From positions 63,013-70,562 of the forward strand of contig DJRZ01000028.1 of the NCBI GenBank assembly GCA_002440235.1: DNA of 7,550 nt, in the 5' to 3' direction. Positions within the stretch are counted from its first letter, which is position 1. Every line of letters starts with the position of its first letter. This DNA comes from Alphaproteobacteria bacterium UBA6347. GTDB taxonomy: Bacteria; Pseudomonadota; Alphaproteobacteria; CAAGCB01; CAG-977. This document shows positions 1-5,874 of the stretch, one piece after another. The notes beneath the pieces are model-generated. The model was not told the origin of the DNA, did no database searches, and worked only from the letters and a program-made list of their open reading frames with translations. The translations under genes were made by a program, and so were the position numbers.

Positions 1-1021
1 GGGACACCCCGTCCGCCGCGTGAAGCGCGATTGAAAAAACGCCCCGGTCCGCGGCGAACCCGTCGTAGGACGCGCCGGCGTAGCGGGCGGTTTTCGTCCC
101 GTCGATAAAGCGGCGGTGCAGTTTCCCCGAATGGTACGCGCCCAGAACCTCCTCCAATACGGCGAAGGCGAAAGCCGCCCGTTTGTCTTTGGACAGATAG
201 GACGGGACGGCGTACACGCGCTGAACGGAATTCAAATGCACCTGCGGGTGGCGCATTTCGATTTTTCCCGTGACGGGATAGGACGTCGGAAATGGCTTTT
301 TTTCAACGGGCGCGCGGTTCGGGGGAATCGCGCCGTAGTATTTTTCCGCCAGCGGTTTCAGTTCGTCGGCGTCGATGTCCCCCGCGACGACCAGAACGGC
401 GTTGTCGGGACCGTAATGCGCGTCGTAGAAACGCTCGGCGTCCTCCATGGTCAGGGCGGCAAGCTCTTTTTTCCAGCCGATGACGGGGCGCGCGTAGGGG
501 TGTTCGCCCCACAGTAGGCTGTCGCGCCGTTCGGCGAGCAGGGCAGCGGGACTGTTTTCCGTGCGCATCAGGCGTTCTTCTTTGACGACTTCCAGTTCGG
601 GGGCGAAGGATTGTTCGGAAAAACGCAGATTCCGCATGCGGTCGGATTCCAAAAACATCACCAATTCCAAACGGTCGCGGGCGATGTTCTGGTAATACGC
701 GGTGTAGTCGCGCGACGTGAACGCGTTTTCCGTCCCGCCGTTGCGGGCGACGATTTTTGAAAATTCCCCGTCGGGGACGGCGGCGGTTCCTTTGAACATC
801 AGATGTTCCAAAACGTGCGCGACGCCCGATTTTCCGAACGGATCGTCGGTCGAACCCGTTTTGTACCACACCATGTGGGTGACGACGGGGGCGCGGCGGT
901 TTTCAATGGCGACGACGCGCATGCCGTTGTCCAGCGTGAACGTTCGCGCGTCGAACACGCCGGCGCCGGCGGGGTGACTGAAAGCGCAAAAAAACGCCAG
1001 AAAAGCGAAAAGACGGCGCAT
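1..1021 (-). CDS. M16 (insulinase/pitrilysin) family zinc peptidase, 3' end outside window
   Basis: This is a predicted secreted zinc metallopeptidase. I translated 340 codons without a stop before the left edge, so the C-terminal part is missing. Residues 1-20 form a signal peptide (MRRLF, a hydrophobic core, then ending PAGA), which points to the periplasm. The inverted zinc motif is intact as H69-V-L-E72-H73, followed by LMFKGT. The likely third zinc ligand is E148 in EVVKEER, 75 residues after H73, the spacing usual for the family. The sequence YGPDNAVLVVAGDID at about 203-217 is the typical M16 segment before the second domain. The start overlaps the stop of the DUF3035 gene by one base (TGATG), and GGAGG lies 4 bases upstream, so the two are probably translationally coupled. 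Alphaproteobacteria often carry one or two M16 genes at this place after lspA. The substrate is unknown. This copy has the zinc ligands, so it should be the active type and not the inactive partner found in some M16 pairs. Confidence 0.93.
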   Translation of the reverse strand, partial: MRRLFAFLAFFCAFSHPAGAGVFDARTFTLDNGMRVVAIENRRAPVVTHMVWYKTGSTDDPFGKSGVAHVLEHLMFKGTAAVPDGEFSKIVARNGGTENAFTSRDYTAYYQNIARDRLELVMFLESDRMRNLRFSEQSFAPELEVVKEERLMRTENSPAALLAERRDSLLWGEHPYARPVIGWKKELAALTMEDAERFYDAHYGPDNAVLVVAGDIDADELKPLAEKYYGAIPPNRAPVEKKPFPTSYPVTGKIEMRHPQVHLNSVQRVYAVPSYLSKDKRAAFAFAVLEEVLGAYHSGKLHRRFIDGTKTARYAGASYDGFAADRGVFSIALHAADGVS

Positions 1022-1290
1022 CAGTCCTCCGCCGCCGCGGATTCGGGAAACAGAGGCGGGACGCCGTCGGACGCCGGATCTTCCGCGGTCGGAGCGGGGG
1101 AGGTCGCCGCCGGTTCGGGCGTCGCCGTCCGCTTCTGTTCGGGGGCGCGCAACAGGTAGTCGGGCGGCAAAATCAGCGGGTTGGACGTCGTGAATCCCGT
1201 CGCGTCCGGACCGCGCCGCTCGTCCAGCGAATAACGGTCGCCGCACCCCGCCAAAACGCATAAAAGGGCGAAACAAAAAATTTTTTTCAT
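1021..1290 (-). CDS. DUF3035 (BamF-type) outer-membrane lipoprotein
   Basis: This is a small lipoprotein of 89 residues. Residues 1-15 form a lipoprotein signal with two lysines and a hydrophobic core. They end in the lipobox L13-A-G-C16, so the mature protein would be acylated on C16. The segment RRGPDATGFTTSNPLILPPD at about 25-44 matches the DUF3035 signature, usually PDEF...PL..PP(D/F)..L. The remainder is a Pro/Ala/Glu-rich, probably disordered tail. From family knowledge, DUF3035 proteins are alphaproteobacterial and have been linked to the BAM outer-membrane assembly complex as BamF; the role here is inferred. The protein is short for the family, and the usual PDEF is PDAT here. AAAGGAG (1296-1302) precedes the ATG by 6 bases. 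It lies 11 bases after the isochorismatase-fold gene and overlaps the M16 gene by one base. Its maturation would need LspA, encoded two genes upstream. Confidence 0.85.
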   Translation of the reverse strand: MKKIFCFALLCVLAGCGDRYSLDERRGPDATGFTTSNPLILPPDYLLRAPEQKRTATPEPAATSPAPTAEDPASDGVPPLFPESAAAED

Positions 1291-1301
1291 TCGGATCTCC
1301 T

Positions 1302-1928
1302 TTATTTTTCAACCGGCAGAGCCGTAACGGCGGCGACGTTCATGACGGCGGCGTATTTGTCGGCGATGTTCGCCAAAGCGGCTTCGCGCATCGCCGCCGC
1401 GCCGACCACGCGCGTCAAATCCCACGACATCGCGTCGCGTTCCGCCGTCGCGTCCGCCGCGACGACGCATTTGTATCCCAGCGAACACGCGTCGGCGACC
1501 GTCGCCGCGACCGCGCCCGACGCCGTCATGCCCGCGAACACCAGCGTGTCGATGTCCGCCGACATCAGAACGGTTTGCAAAATCGATCCCGAAAACGCGC
1601 TTTCGCCGTATTTGACGACGGTTTCGCTCTTTTTCGGAACGACGGCGGGGGGATAGGGGGCGACCGCTTCGCTTTCGGGGGCGAAAACGGGGCTGGCGGG
1701 GCTTTTTGCGGCGCGACGGACGAATATGATTTTGATTTTGTGCTTTTCAGCCCATTCGTTCAGGCGGACGGTTGCCGCGACGACGCCGTCCGCGCCGGCG
1801 ACGGGCAGCGCGCCCGTGAAATGTTCCGCCTGAAAGTCGATCAGAACGACGGCGGTTTTCGCGCGGTGAAAACGGGTGATTTCCGGCGCGCCCGTCAAAA
1901 GGCGCAAGACGTTCGGCAGACCGGTCAT
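1302..1928 (-). CDS. Isochorismatase-fold (cysteine hydrolase family) protein lacking the usual catalytic Cys
   Basis: This is a cytoplasmic protein of 208 residues with the isochorismatase-like alpha/beta fold. Family landmarks are the first strand TAVVLIDFQ with the catalytic-type Asp D31, a Lys at K106 in VVKYGESAFSGS, the strand DTLVFAGMT, and the closing VADACSLGYKCVVAADATA. In cysteine hydrolases of this family the nucleophile sits six residues after the Gly of the (A)GM strand end. Here that position is A139 in GMTASGAVAAT, and its codon is GCG. C148 and C154 are nearby but not at the nucleophile position. True isochorismatases such as EntB also lack this Cys, so the protein may be a nucleophile-independent hydrolase or a pseudoenzyme. 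I cannot name a substrate. The start shares ATGA with the lspA stop (4-base overlap). An A-rich AAAAGGA element lies about 9 bases upstream of the start. Its place between lspA and the DUF3035 gene is not the common alphaproteobacterial order. Confidence 0.85.
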   Translation of the reverse strand: MTGLPNVLRLLTGAPEITRFHRAKTAVVLIDFQAEHFTGALPVAGADGVVAATVRLNEWAEKHKIKIIFVRRAAKSPASPVFAPESEAVAPYPPAVVPKKSETVVKYGESAFSGSILQTVLMSADIDTLVFAGMTASGAVAATVADACSLGYKCVVAADATAERDAMSWDLTRVVGAAAMREAALANIADKYAAVMNVAAVTALPVEK

Positions 1929-2422
1929 TCGTCGGCGTCCTTTTTATCGGGATCGGACAGCTTTTCGATCGGCGCGAAAAACAGGTTCCAAACCAAAATG
2001 ACGCCCGCGCCGACGCAAATCGCCGAATCCGCGATGTTGAAAGCGGGCCAGTGGTGCGCGCCGATGTGAAAATCCAGAAAATCGACGACGGCGCCGAAGC
2101 GGATCCGGTCGACGACGTTGCCCAGCGCGCCGCCCAAAATCAGACCGAAGCACATCTGCGTCGCGGGATTTTTTTCCGTGACCAGCCAATGCGCGACGAC
2201 CGCGCAGATCATCAGGGCGACGGCGACCAGCACCCACGGCATGGCGGGGTGGTCGGAATGGAACATGGAAAAGCTGACGCCTTTGTTCCACGCCAGAACG
2301 AAATTGAAAAACGGCGCGATTTCGACGCTTGCGGGATATTCGGCGAAATGCGACAAAACGAACGCTTTGCCGATTTGATCCGCCAGCAGGACGGTCAGGG
2401 CGCAAATGAATCCTTTTTTCAT
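1925..2422 (-). CDS. lspA: Lipoprotein signal peptidase (signal peptidase II)
   Basis: LspA is the inner-membrane aspartyl protease that removes signal peptides from diacylglyceryl-modified prolipoproteins. The protein has 165 residues, close to the usual length. Its landmarks are all present: DQIGK with D15, the N-K-G-V-S-F segment beginning at N46, GGALGNVVDR at 97-106, the catalytic Asp D114 in AVVDF, and the second catalytic Asp D132 in FNIADS. Four hydrophobic membrane segments lie at about 5-23, 62-80, 88-105 and 131-150, followed by a charged tail rich in Asp and Lys. The start overlaps the ribF stop as ATGA, with AAGGA about 8 bases upstream. The DUF3035 lipoprotein encoded downstream is an obvious substrate. 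In many alphaproteobacteria ileS precedes lspA; here ribF does. Confidence 0.97.
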   Translation of the reverse strand: MKKGFICALTVLLADQIGKAFVLSHFAEYPASVEIAPFFNFVLAWNKGVSFSMFHSDHPAMPWVLVAVALMICAVVAHWLVTEKNPATQMCFGLILGGALGNVVDRIRFGAVVDFLDFHIGAHHWPAFNIADSAICVGAGVILVWNLFFAPIEKLSDPDKKDADE

Positions 2423-3336
2423 TTCAGAATCCTTCTTACGGTGTCGGCGTCCTTTTGAATTTGGGCTTTCAAGTCGTTCAGGGACTGAAATTTCGTTTCG
2501 GGACGCAAAAAGGTTTTCAGCCGGACGCGCAGGCGTTCGCCGTACAGGTCGCCGGCGTAGTCCAGAATGTGGGCTTCCAGCAAAACGCCCGCGCCGTGAA
2601 CCGTCGGGCGCGTGCCGATGTTGGCGACGGCTTTGTATTCCGCGCCGTCGATGACGACGGTCGCGGCGTACACGCCGATTCGGGGCAGGATAGAATCGTT
2701 GGGCTTGATGTTGATCGTCGGAAAACCGATCGTCCGCCCCAGTTCGGCGCCGTGAATGACGTATCCTTCGATTTCGAACGGGTGTTCCATCAGTCCCGCC
2801 GCGCGTTCGACCTCGCCGTCGCGCAGAAACGACCGGATTCGGGACGTCGAAATGATTTCCCCGTTCTGGTCGCGGATTTTTTTGACCGCCGTCACGGGCA
2901 GGTCGGGATAGTTTTTACGCAGGAAATCGACGTCGCCGCGGCGGTTTTTGCCGAAAGTGTAGTCCTCGCCGACGACCAGACGCGCGGCGCGCAGTCCTTT
3001 GATCAGCACCCGTTCGACGAAATCCTCCGCGCTCATGTCCGCAAAGGCGCGGTTGAACGCCAGCACGAAAAAGCCGTCGATCGGCAGCCGGCAGATCAGG
3101 CGGACCTTTGACCGCACGGGCGTGACGCGGAACGTCCGTTCGCAGGGGCGGAAAAACGCGCCGGGGTGGGGTTCGAACGTCATCAGAACGACGGGGCGTC
3201 CCTCCGTCTTGGCGATTCGGACGGCGGTTTCGACGACGGCTTTGTGCCCCGTGTGAAAACCGTCGAAATTGCCGATCGCCACGACGGCGTTTTGAAATGC
3301 GGCGGGCACGTTGTGCCAGGAATGAAAGAATCTCAT
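2419..3336 (-). CDS. ribF: Bifunctional riboflavin kinase / FAD synthetase
   Basis: RibF phosphorylates riboflavin to FMN and adenylates FMN to FAD. The 305-residue protein has the standard two-domain order and length. The N-terminal nucleotidyltransferase part shows AIGNFDGFHTGH at 20-31, the nucleotide-binding motif of the family. It is followed by MTFEPHPGAFF at 52-62, VVGEDYTFGKNRRGD at 121-135, and ISTSRIR at 162-168. The C-terminal kinase part shows the GRTIGFPTIN loop at 200-209, GVYAATV at 221-227, NIGTRPTV at 239-246, and LEAHILDY with probable catalytic E254, then LYGERLRVRL. It is the first gene of the leftward operon and its stop overlaps lspA by 4 bases. The ribosome-binding site is weak: only GGA about 12 bases upstream, then an A/T-rich leader. 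The start is fixed by the short N-terminus, which matches the family. Confidence 0.97.
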   Translation of the reverse strand: MRFFHSWHNVPAAFQNAVVAIGNFDGFHTGHKAVVETAVRIAKTEGRPVVLMTFEPHPGAFFRPCERTFRVTPVRSKVRLICRLPIDGFFVLAFNRAFADMSAEDFVERVLIKGLRAARLVVGEDYTFGKNRRGDVDFLRKNYPDLPVTAVKKIRDQNGEIISTSRIRSFLRDGEVERAAGLMEHPFEIEGYVIHGAELGRTIGFPTINIKPNDSILPRIGVYAATVVIDGAEYKAVANIGTRPTVHGAGVLLEAHILDYAGDLYGERLRVRLKTFLRPETKFQSLNDLKAQIQKDADTVRRILK

Positions 3337-3364
3337 TTAAAAAAACGTCCGGAAATCGTATAAT
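3336..3364 (+). promoter_or_regulatory. Candidate sigma-70 promoter for the phosphodiesterase gene
   Basis: A perfect -10 hexamer TATAAT lies at 3359-3364. It is 17 bases downstream of TTTAAA (3336-3341), which matches 4 of 6 bases of the -35 consensus and overlaps the ribF start codon. The expected transcription start is near 3371, giving a leader of about 30 bases before the ATG at 3401. Confidence 0.55.
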
Positions 3365-3370
3365 TCGCTT

Positions 3371-3399
3371 ATTCTATTACATTGTGACGAAAGGTTGAA
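3371..3399 (-). promoter_or_regulatory. Candidate promoter for the ribF-lspA operon
   Basis: Reading leftward, a TAGAAT -10-like hexamer (3376 to 3371) lies 17 bases from TTCAAC, a weak -35 (3 of 6 consensus bases). Transcription would start near 3364, about 28 bases before the ribF ATG. The gap between the divergent genes must hold a promoter for each. This one is a fit by eye to sigma-70 consensus only. Confidence 0.4.
3390..3394 (+). promoter_or_regulatory. Ribosome-binding site deciding the phosphodiesterase start
   Basis: AAAGG lies 6 bases before the ATG at 3401. An in-frame TTG at 3395 directly abuts this site, so the TTG would have no usable ribosome-binding site. The ATG at 3401 is therefore preferred, giving a protein that begins MSFVLPTVLGHRG. 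Confidence 0.7.
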
Positions 3400-3400
3400 G

Positions 3401-4126
3401 ATGTCATTCGTTTTGCCGACCGTTTTGGGACACCGCGGCGCCCGCGCCGTAAAAACGGAAAATACAATAGAGGCTTTTGCCTACGCTTGTCAATCGGGCG
3501 TTCGGTGGGTGGAGCTGGACGCCATGCTGTCAAAGGACGGCGAAGTCATGGTTTTCCACGATGAAACGCTGGACCGCATGACGGACGGAAAGGTCAAGGG
3601 GCGGCTGGACGCGCTGAACGCCGACCGGCTGAAAGAAATCACGCTGAAAACGGGCGTGAAAATCCCGACGCTGGCGCAGGTGCTGGACGTGCTGAACCGT
3701 TACAACGGGTGCGTGAACATCGAAATCAAGCCGTCGCGTCCCGAACTGGCGCGCGAAACGGCGCGCAGGGTCTGGCGCACGGCGTGCGACAAGCGGTTCA
3801 ACGATCCCGACAGGTTGTTTTTTTCCAGCTTTACGTGGGATTCCCTGCGCGAAACGATGCTGTTCGCCCCGCAGATCCGCCGCGGCGTTCTGGTCGAAGA
3901 CGTTTCCGGCGACTGGCGTCCCGCCGCGAAGGACGTCGACGCGTATTCCGTCAACTACGACGCCGATCTGCTGACCCCCGGGCTGATTAAGGAAATCAGG
4001 GACGGCGGTTATCATCTGCTGGCGTACACGGTGAACGACGCGAATCGGGCGAAGGAACTGCGCGCGCAGGGCGTCGAATCGTTTTTCTGCGACGATCCCG
4101 TTTTCATGTCGAAAGCGTTGAAGTGA
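3401..4126 (+). CDS. ugpQ: Cytoplasmic glycerophosphodiester phosphodiesterase, UgpQ-like
   Basis: This enzyme hydrolyses glycerophosphodiesters from phospholipid turnover to glycerol-3-phosphate and an alcohol. The 241-residue protein has no signal peptide and is close to E. coli UgpQ in length. It is a GDPD-type TIM barrel. H11-R12-G in LGHRGAR and E20-N-T open it, and metal ligands E38 and D40 follow in VELDAMLSKDG. The second catalytic His is H53 in VFHDE, and E108 lies in VNIEIKP. The sequence YTVND at 209-213 and FFCDDP near the end close the barrel. The phrases VNIEIKP and DWRP resemble UgpQ more than periplasmic GlpQ, so a cytoplasmic site is likely. It stands alone, divergent from ribF and convergent with the hydrogenase gene, and ends just before a strong terminator. 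No ugp transport genes are seen in the window. The symbol rests on similarity recognised by eye. Confidence 0.93.
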   Translation: MSFVLPTVLGHRGARAVKTENTIEAFAYACQSGVRWVELDAMLSKDGEVMVFHDETLDRMTDGKVKGRLDALNADRLKEITLKTGVKIPTLAQVLDVLNRYNGCVNIEIKPSRPELARETARRVWRTACDKRFNDPDRLFFSSFTWDSLRETMLFAPQIRRGVLVEDVSGDWRPAAKDVDAYSVNYDADLLTPGLIKEIRDGGYHLLAYTVNDANRAKELRAQGVESFFCDDPVFMSKALK

Positions 4127-4142
4127 AAGATCTTTTATCGAC

Positions 4143-4182
4143 AAAAAAAGCCTCCGTTCGTCGAACGGAGGCTTTCGTTTTT
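4143..4182. terminator. Bidirectional Rho-independent terminator
   Basis: A perfect 13-bp stem, AAAGCCTCCGTTC (4147-4159) paired with GAACGGAGGCTTT (4163-4175), closes a 3-base loop. A T-run (4178-4182) follows on the + strand. An A-run (4143-4149) precedes it, so the - strand transcript also ends in U residues. It sits between the convergent phosphodiesterase and hydrogenase genes and can end both transcripts. Confidence 0.93.
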
Positions 4183-4198
4183 ATCCTTTTCCCGACGG

Positions 4199-5656
4199 TT
4201 ATTCTTCGGGTTTCAGATCGGGGGCTTTGTCCGCGTAGGTCGAAACGATCTTCGCGGCGGCTTTTTTGTTCGCGTTCAGACACGCGGCGCCGGAAATGCA
4301 CCCGCCTTCGCACGCCATGACTTCGGCGATGTTGCCCAGCGGGCATTCGCCTTTTTTCGCCCACATGATCATTTCGCGCACGGTTTTGGGATTCAGCCCG
4401 TCGACGCAGGTCGGACGGACTTCGACCTTGCCGGCGCCGGCGACGCGGACGGATTCGGCGACGCCGCCCGTCAGCGGGAAGTTGCGCGCCTGTTTGGACG
4501 TCGGAATGTCGAAAACGTAGTCTTCGCATTTGGCGGGATCGATGTCGAACGCCGCCAGCCACGCGCCCATTTCTTCAAAGTTCATGACATAGTCGACGAA
4601 TTCGTCGCCCAGTCCTTCGCTGCGTTTGGCGACGCACGGACCGACGAACACGGTTACGCAGCCGGGGTATCTTTTCTTCGCCAGTTCGGCGGTGTAGTGC
4701 ATCGGCGTCGCCGTTTCGGAAACGAACGGTTTCAGTTCGGGGGCGACCTTTTTCACCATTTCGCGGTAAGCCGCGCAGCACGACGTCGTCATGAACTTGT
4801 CGCCGCGTTCCATTCTTTCGGCGAAGTCCTTGGCTTCGTTTTTCGCGGTGATGTCGGCGCCTTCGGCGACTTCGATCACTTTGGCGAATCCCGTTTTCGC
4901 CAGTCCGGCGGCGATTTTGTTGATGCCCGCGGCGTACTGACCCGCGACGGCGGGGGCGAGCATGGCGACGACGGTTTTGCCTTCTTTGATTTTAGCCAGA
5001 ATGTCGATGATCTGGCTTTTTTCGGCGACGGCGCCGAACGGGCAGTGCGCCATGCACTGACCGCAGCTCAGACAGCGCGAGGAATCGATTTCGGCGTATT
5101 TTTCCGTATTTTTGGTGATCGCGCCGACGGGGCAGGAATCTTCGCACGGGACTTTGGTTTTCGCAATCGCGCCGTAGGGGCAGACCTGCATGCACTTGGT
5201 GCATTTTTTACATTTGTCGTTGTCGATGTAGGAGCGTCCGTCCTTGACGGAGATCGCGCCGAACGCGCAAGCCGTCGTGCAGGGGCGCGCGACGCAGCCG
5301 CGGCACAGGTCGGTGACGTAGATGCGGGTCGGACCGCAGCCTTTGCACGCCGAATCGATGACGGTCATGACCGCCGCGTCGGGTTTTTCGCGTTTCAAAG
5401 CGCGGCGCGCGTATTCGGACAGGGGCGTTTTGTCGTCGTCGTCCTCGACCGAACCGCCCATGGCGGCGATGGCGCGTTCGCGCAAGACGGCGCGTTCCTT
5501 GTGAATGCAGCAGCGATACGGCACTTCCGCGTGTTTGGGGCGCATATCGAACGGCAGGTCGTCGGCTTTCTTTTCCAGCTCGTCCGCCATGAAGGCTTTG
5601 AGCAAACGAACCATGACTTCGCGTCGCAAAAGGACGGTGTTGGCTTCTGTCGGCAT
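4199..5656 (-). CDS. [FeFe] hydrogenase, group B-type monomeric, with ferredoxin-like Fe-S domains
   Basis: This enzyme catalyses reversible H2 formation from protons and low-potential electrons, probably from ferredoxin. The 485-residue cytoplasmic protein opens with RREVMVRL and VPYRCCIHKER (45-55), as in the group B1/B3 family. Cysteine motifs for [4Fe-4S] clusters follow: C104-x2-C107; C118, C121, C126, C130; C149, C152, C155, C159; C171 and C175; and C195, C198, C201, C205. The H-cluster domain carries the three signatures. L1 is TTSCCAAY, with C293 (proton-transfer position) and C294 (ligand). L2 is GPCVAKRSEG, with C341, K344 and E347. L3 is EVMACEGGC, with C449 and C453. L1 has AAY where group A enzymes have P-x-W, which fits group B. 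No accessory subunit or hydEFG maturase gene is in the window, so maturases must lie elsewhere. AGAGGA precedes the ATG by about 5 bases. It is divergent from rex, which probably regulates it. Confidence 0.95.
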   Translation of the reverse strand: MPTEANTVLLRREVMVRLLKAFMADELEKKADDLPFDMRPKHAEVPYRCCIHKERAVLRERAIAAMGGSVEDDDDKTPLSEYARRALKREKPDAAVMTVIDSACKGCGPTRIYVTDLCRGCVARPCTTACAFGAISVKDGRSYIDNDKCKKCTKCMQVCPYGAIAKTKVPCEDSCPVGAITKNTEKYAEIDSSRCLSCGQCMAHCPFGAVAEKSQIIDILAKIKEGKTVVAMLAPAVAGQYAAGINKIAAGLAKTGFAKVIEVAEGADITAKNEAKDFAERMERGDKFMTTSCCAAYREMVKKVAPELKPFVSETATPMHYTAELAKKRYPGCVTVFVGPCVAKRSEGLGDEFVDYVMNFEEMGAWLAAFDIDPAKCEDYVFDIPTSKQARNFPLTGGVAESVRVAGAGKVEVRPTCVDGLNPKTVREMIMWAKKGECPLGNIAEVMACEGGCISGAACLNANKKAAAKIVSTYADKAPDLKPEE

Positions 5657-5757
5657 GTTTATCCTCTATTTCCAGCAGTTGATGAAATTCAAACCCGTGC
5701 GTCGTTTTCATTGGTTGGCAAGAAGTTCTGCGACCGGACGTCGAAACGACTTGGTTC

Positions 5758-5775
5758 CCGTGAAATCTAGCCCAA
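5758..5775. promoter_or_regulatory. Degenerate Rex-operator-like site over the hydrogenase -10
   Basis: CCGTGAAATCTAGCCCAA fits the Rex operator consensus TTGTGAA-N4-TTCACAA at 9 of 14 defined positions, with the GTGAA half best preserved. It covers the candidate -10 of the hydrogenase promoter, where binding would block transcription. The match is weak enough to arise by chance and should be treated as a hypothesis. Confidence 0.22.
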
Positions 5776-5792
5776 CGGCGACGGAAAAGCAA
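5764..5792 (-). promoter_or_regulatory. Candidate promoter for the hydrogenase gene
   Basis: Reading leftward, TTGCTT (5792 to 5787) is followed after exactly 17 bases by TAGATT (5769 to 5764), which matches 4 of 6 bases of the -10 consensus. Transcription would begin near 5757, leaving a leader of about 100 bases. The fit is by eye and moderate. Confidence 0.4.
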
Positions 5793-5812
5793 CACTTTGC
5801 GAGATTCCGTGC

Positions 5813-5841
5813 TGGATTTTTTTAGCCGATCCGCCTAAAAT
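5813..5841 (+). promoter_or_regulatory. Weak candidate promoter for rex
   Basis: TAAAAT (5836-5841) is a good -10 (5 of 6), preceded after 17 bases by TGGATT, a poor -35 (3 of 6). The -10 lies inside the inverted repeat GCCGAT-N9-ATCGGC (5825-5845), which could serve as an operator. Transcription would begin near 5848. Confidence 0.3.
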
Positions 5842-5874
5842 CGGCGATATTCGGCTTTGAAATCGGAAAAGGAA

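Larger units (their letters stand above)
5657..5874. other. Divergent hydrogenase-rex regulatory region
   Basis: These 218 bases contain no credible gene. They are more A/T-rich than the flanking genes, as expected of a regulatory region. They hold the hydrogenase ribosome-binding site and candidate promoters for both genes. There is a small palindrome TGAAATTCA at 5683-5691, and TTGGTT occurs twice, at 5711 and 5751. GTCGTTT (5701) is mirrored by AAACGAC (ending 5750). GCCGAT (5825-5830) is mirrored by ATCGGC (5840-5845). A T7 run at 5817-5823 has no stem before it, so it is not a terminator. I see no riboswitch or RNA gene. Confidence 0.7.

Noticed and set aside
303..869. A 188-codon open frame on the - strand inside the M16 gene
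   Set aside because: It is in another frame of the same strand, Arg-rich, and overlaps a frame with all M16 motifs intact.
2455..3111. A 218-codon open frame on the + strand opposite ribF
   Set aside because: It is an antisense shadow of ribF without recognisable motifs or a ribosome-binding site.
3382..3387. TTGTGA as a Rex half-site upstream of the phosphodiesterase gene
   Set aside because: There is no matching second half at the expected spacing.
5683..5691. Palindrome TGAAATTCA as a Rex operator
   Set aside because: It contains only the inner part of the consensus; the outer arms are offset (GTT two bases away on one side, AAC adjacent on the other).
4697..5770. A 357-codon open frame on the + strand opposite the hydrogenase gene
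   Set aside because: It is antisense to a clear hydrogenase, is rich in Arg/Phe/Asp/Gly with no recognisable domain, and results from the G/C third-position bias of the real gene.
5817..5823. T-run as a terminator
   Set aside because: No GC-rich hairpin precedes it, and no gene ends there.
5857..5874. TTG start for rex six codons upstream
   Set aside because: It has no ribosome-binding site, and the extension is not part of the usual Rex N-terminus.
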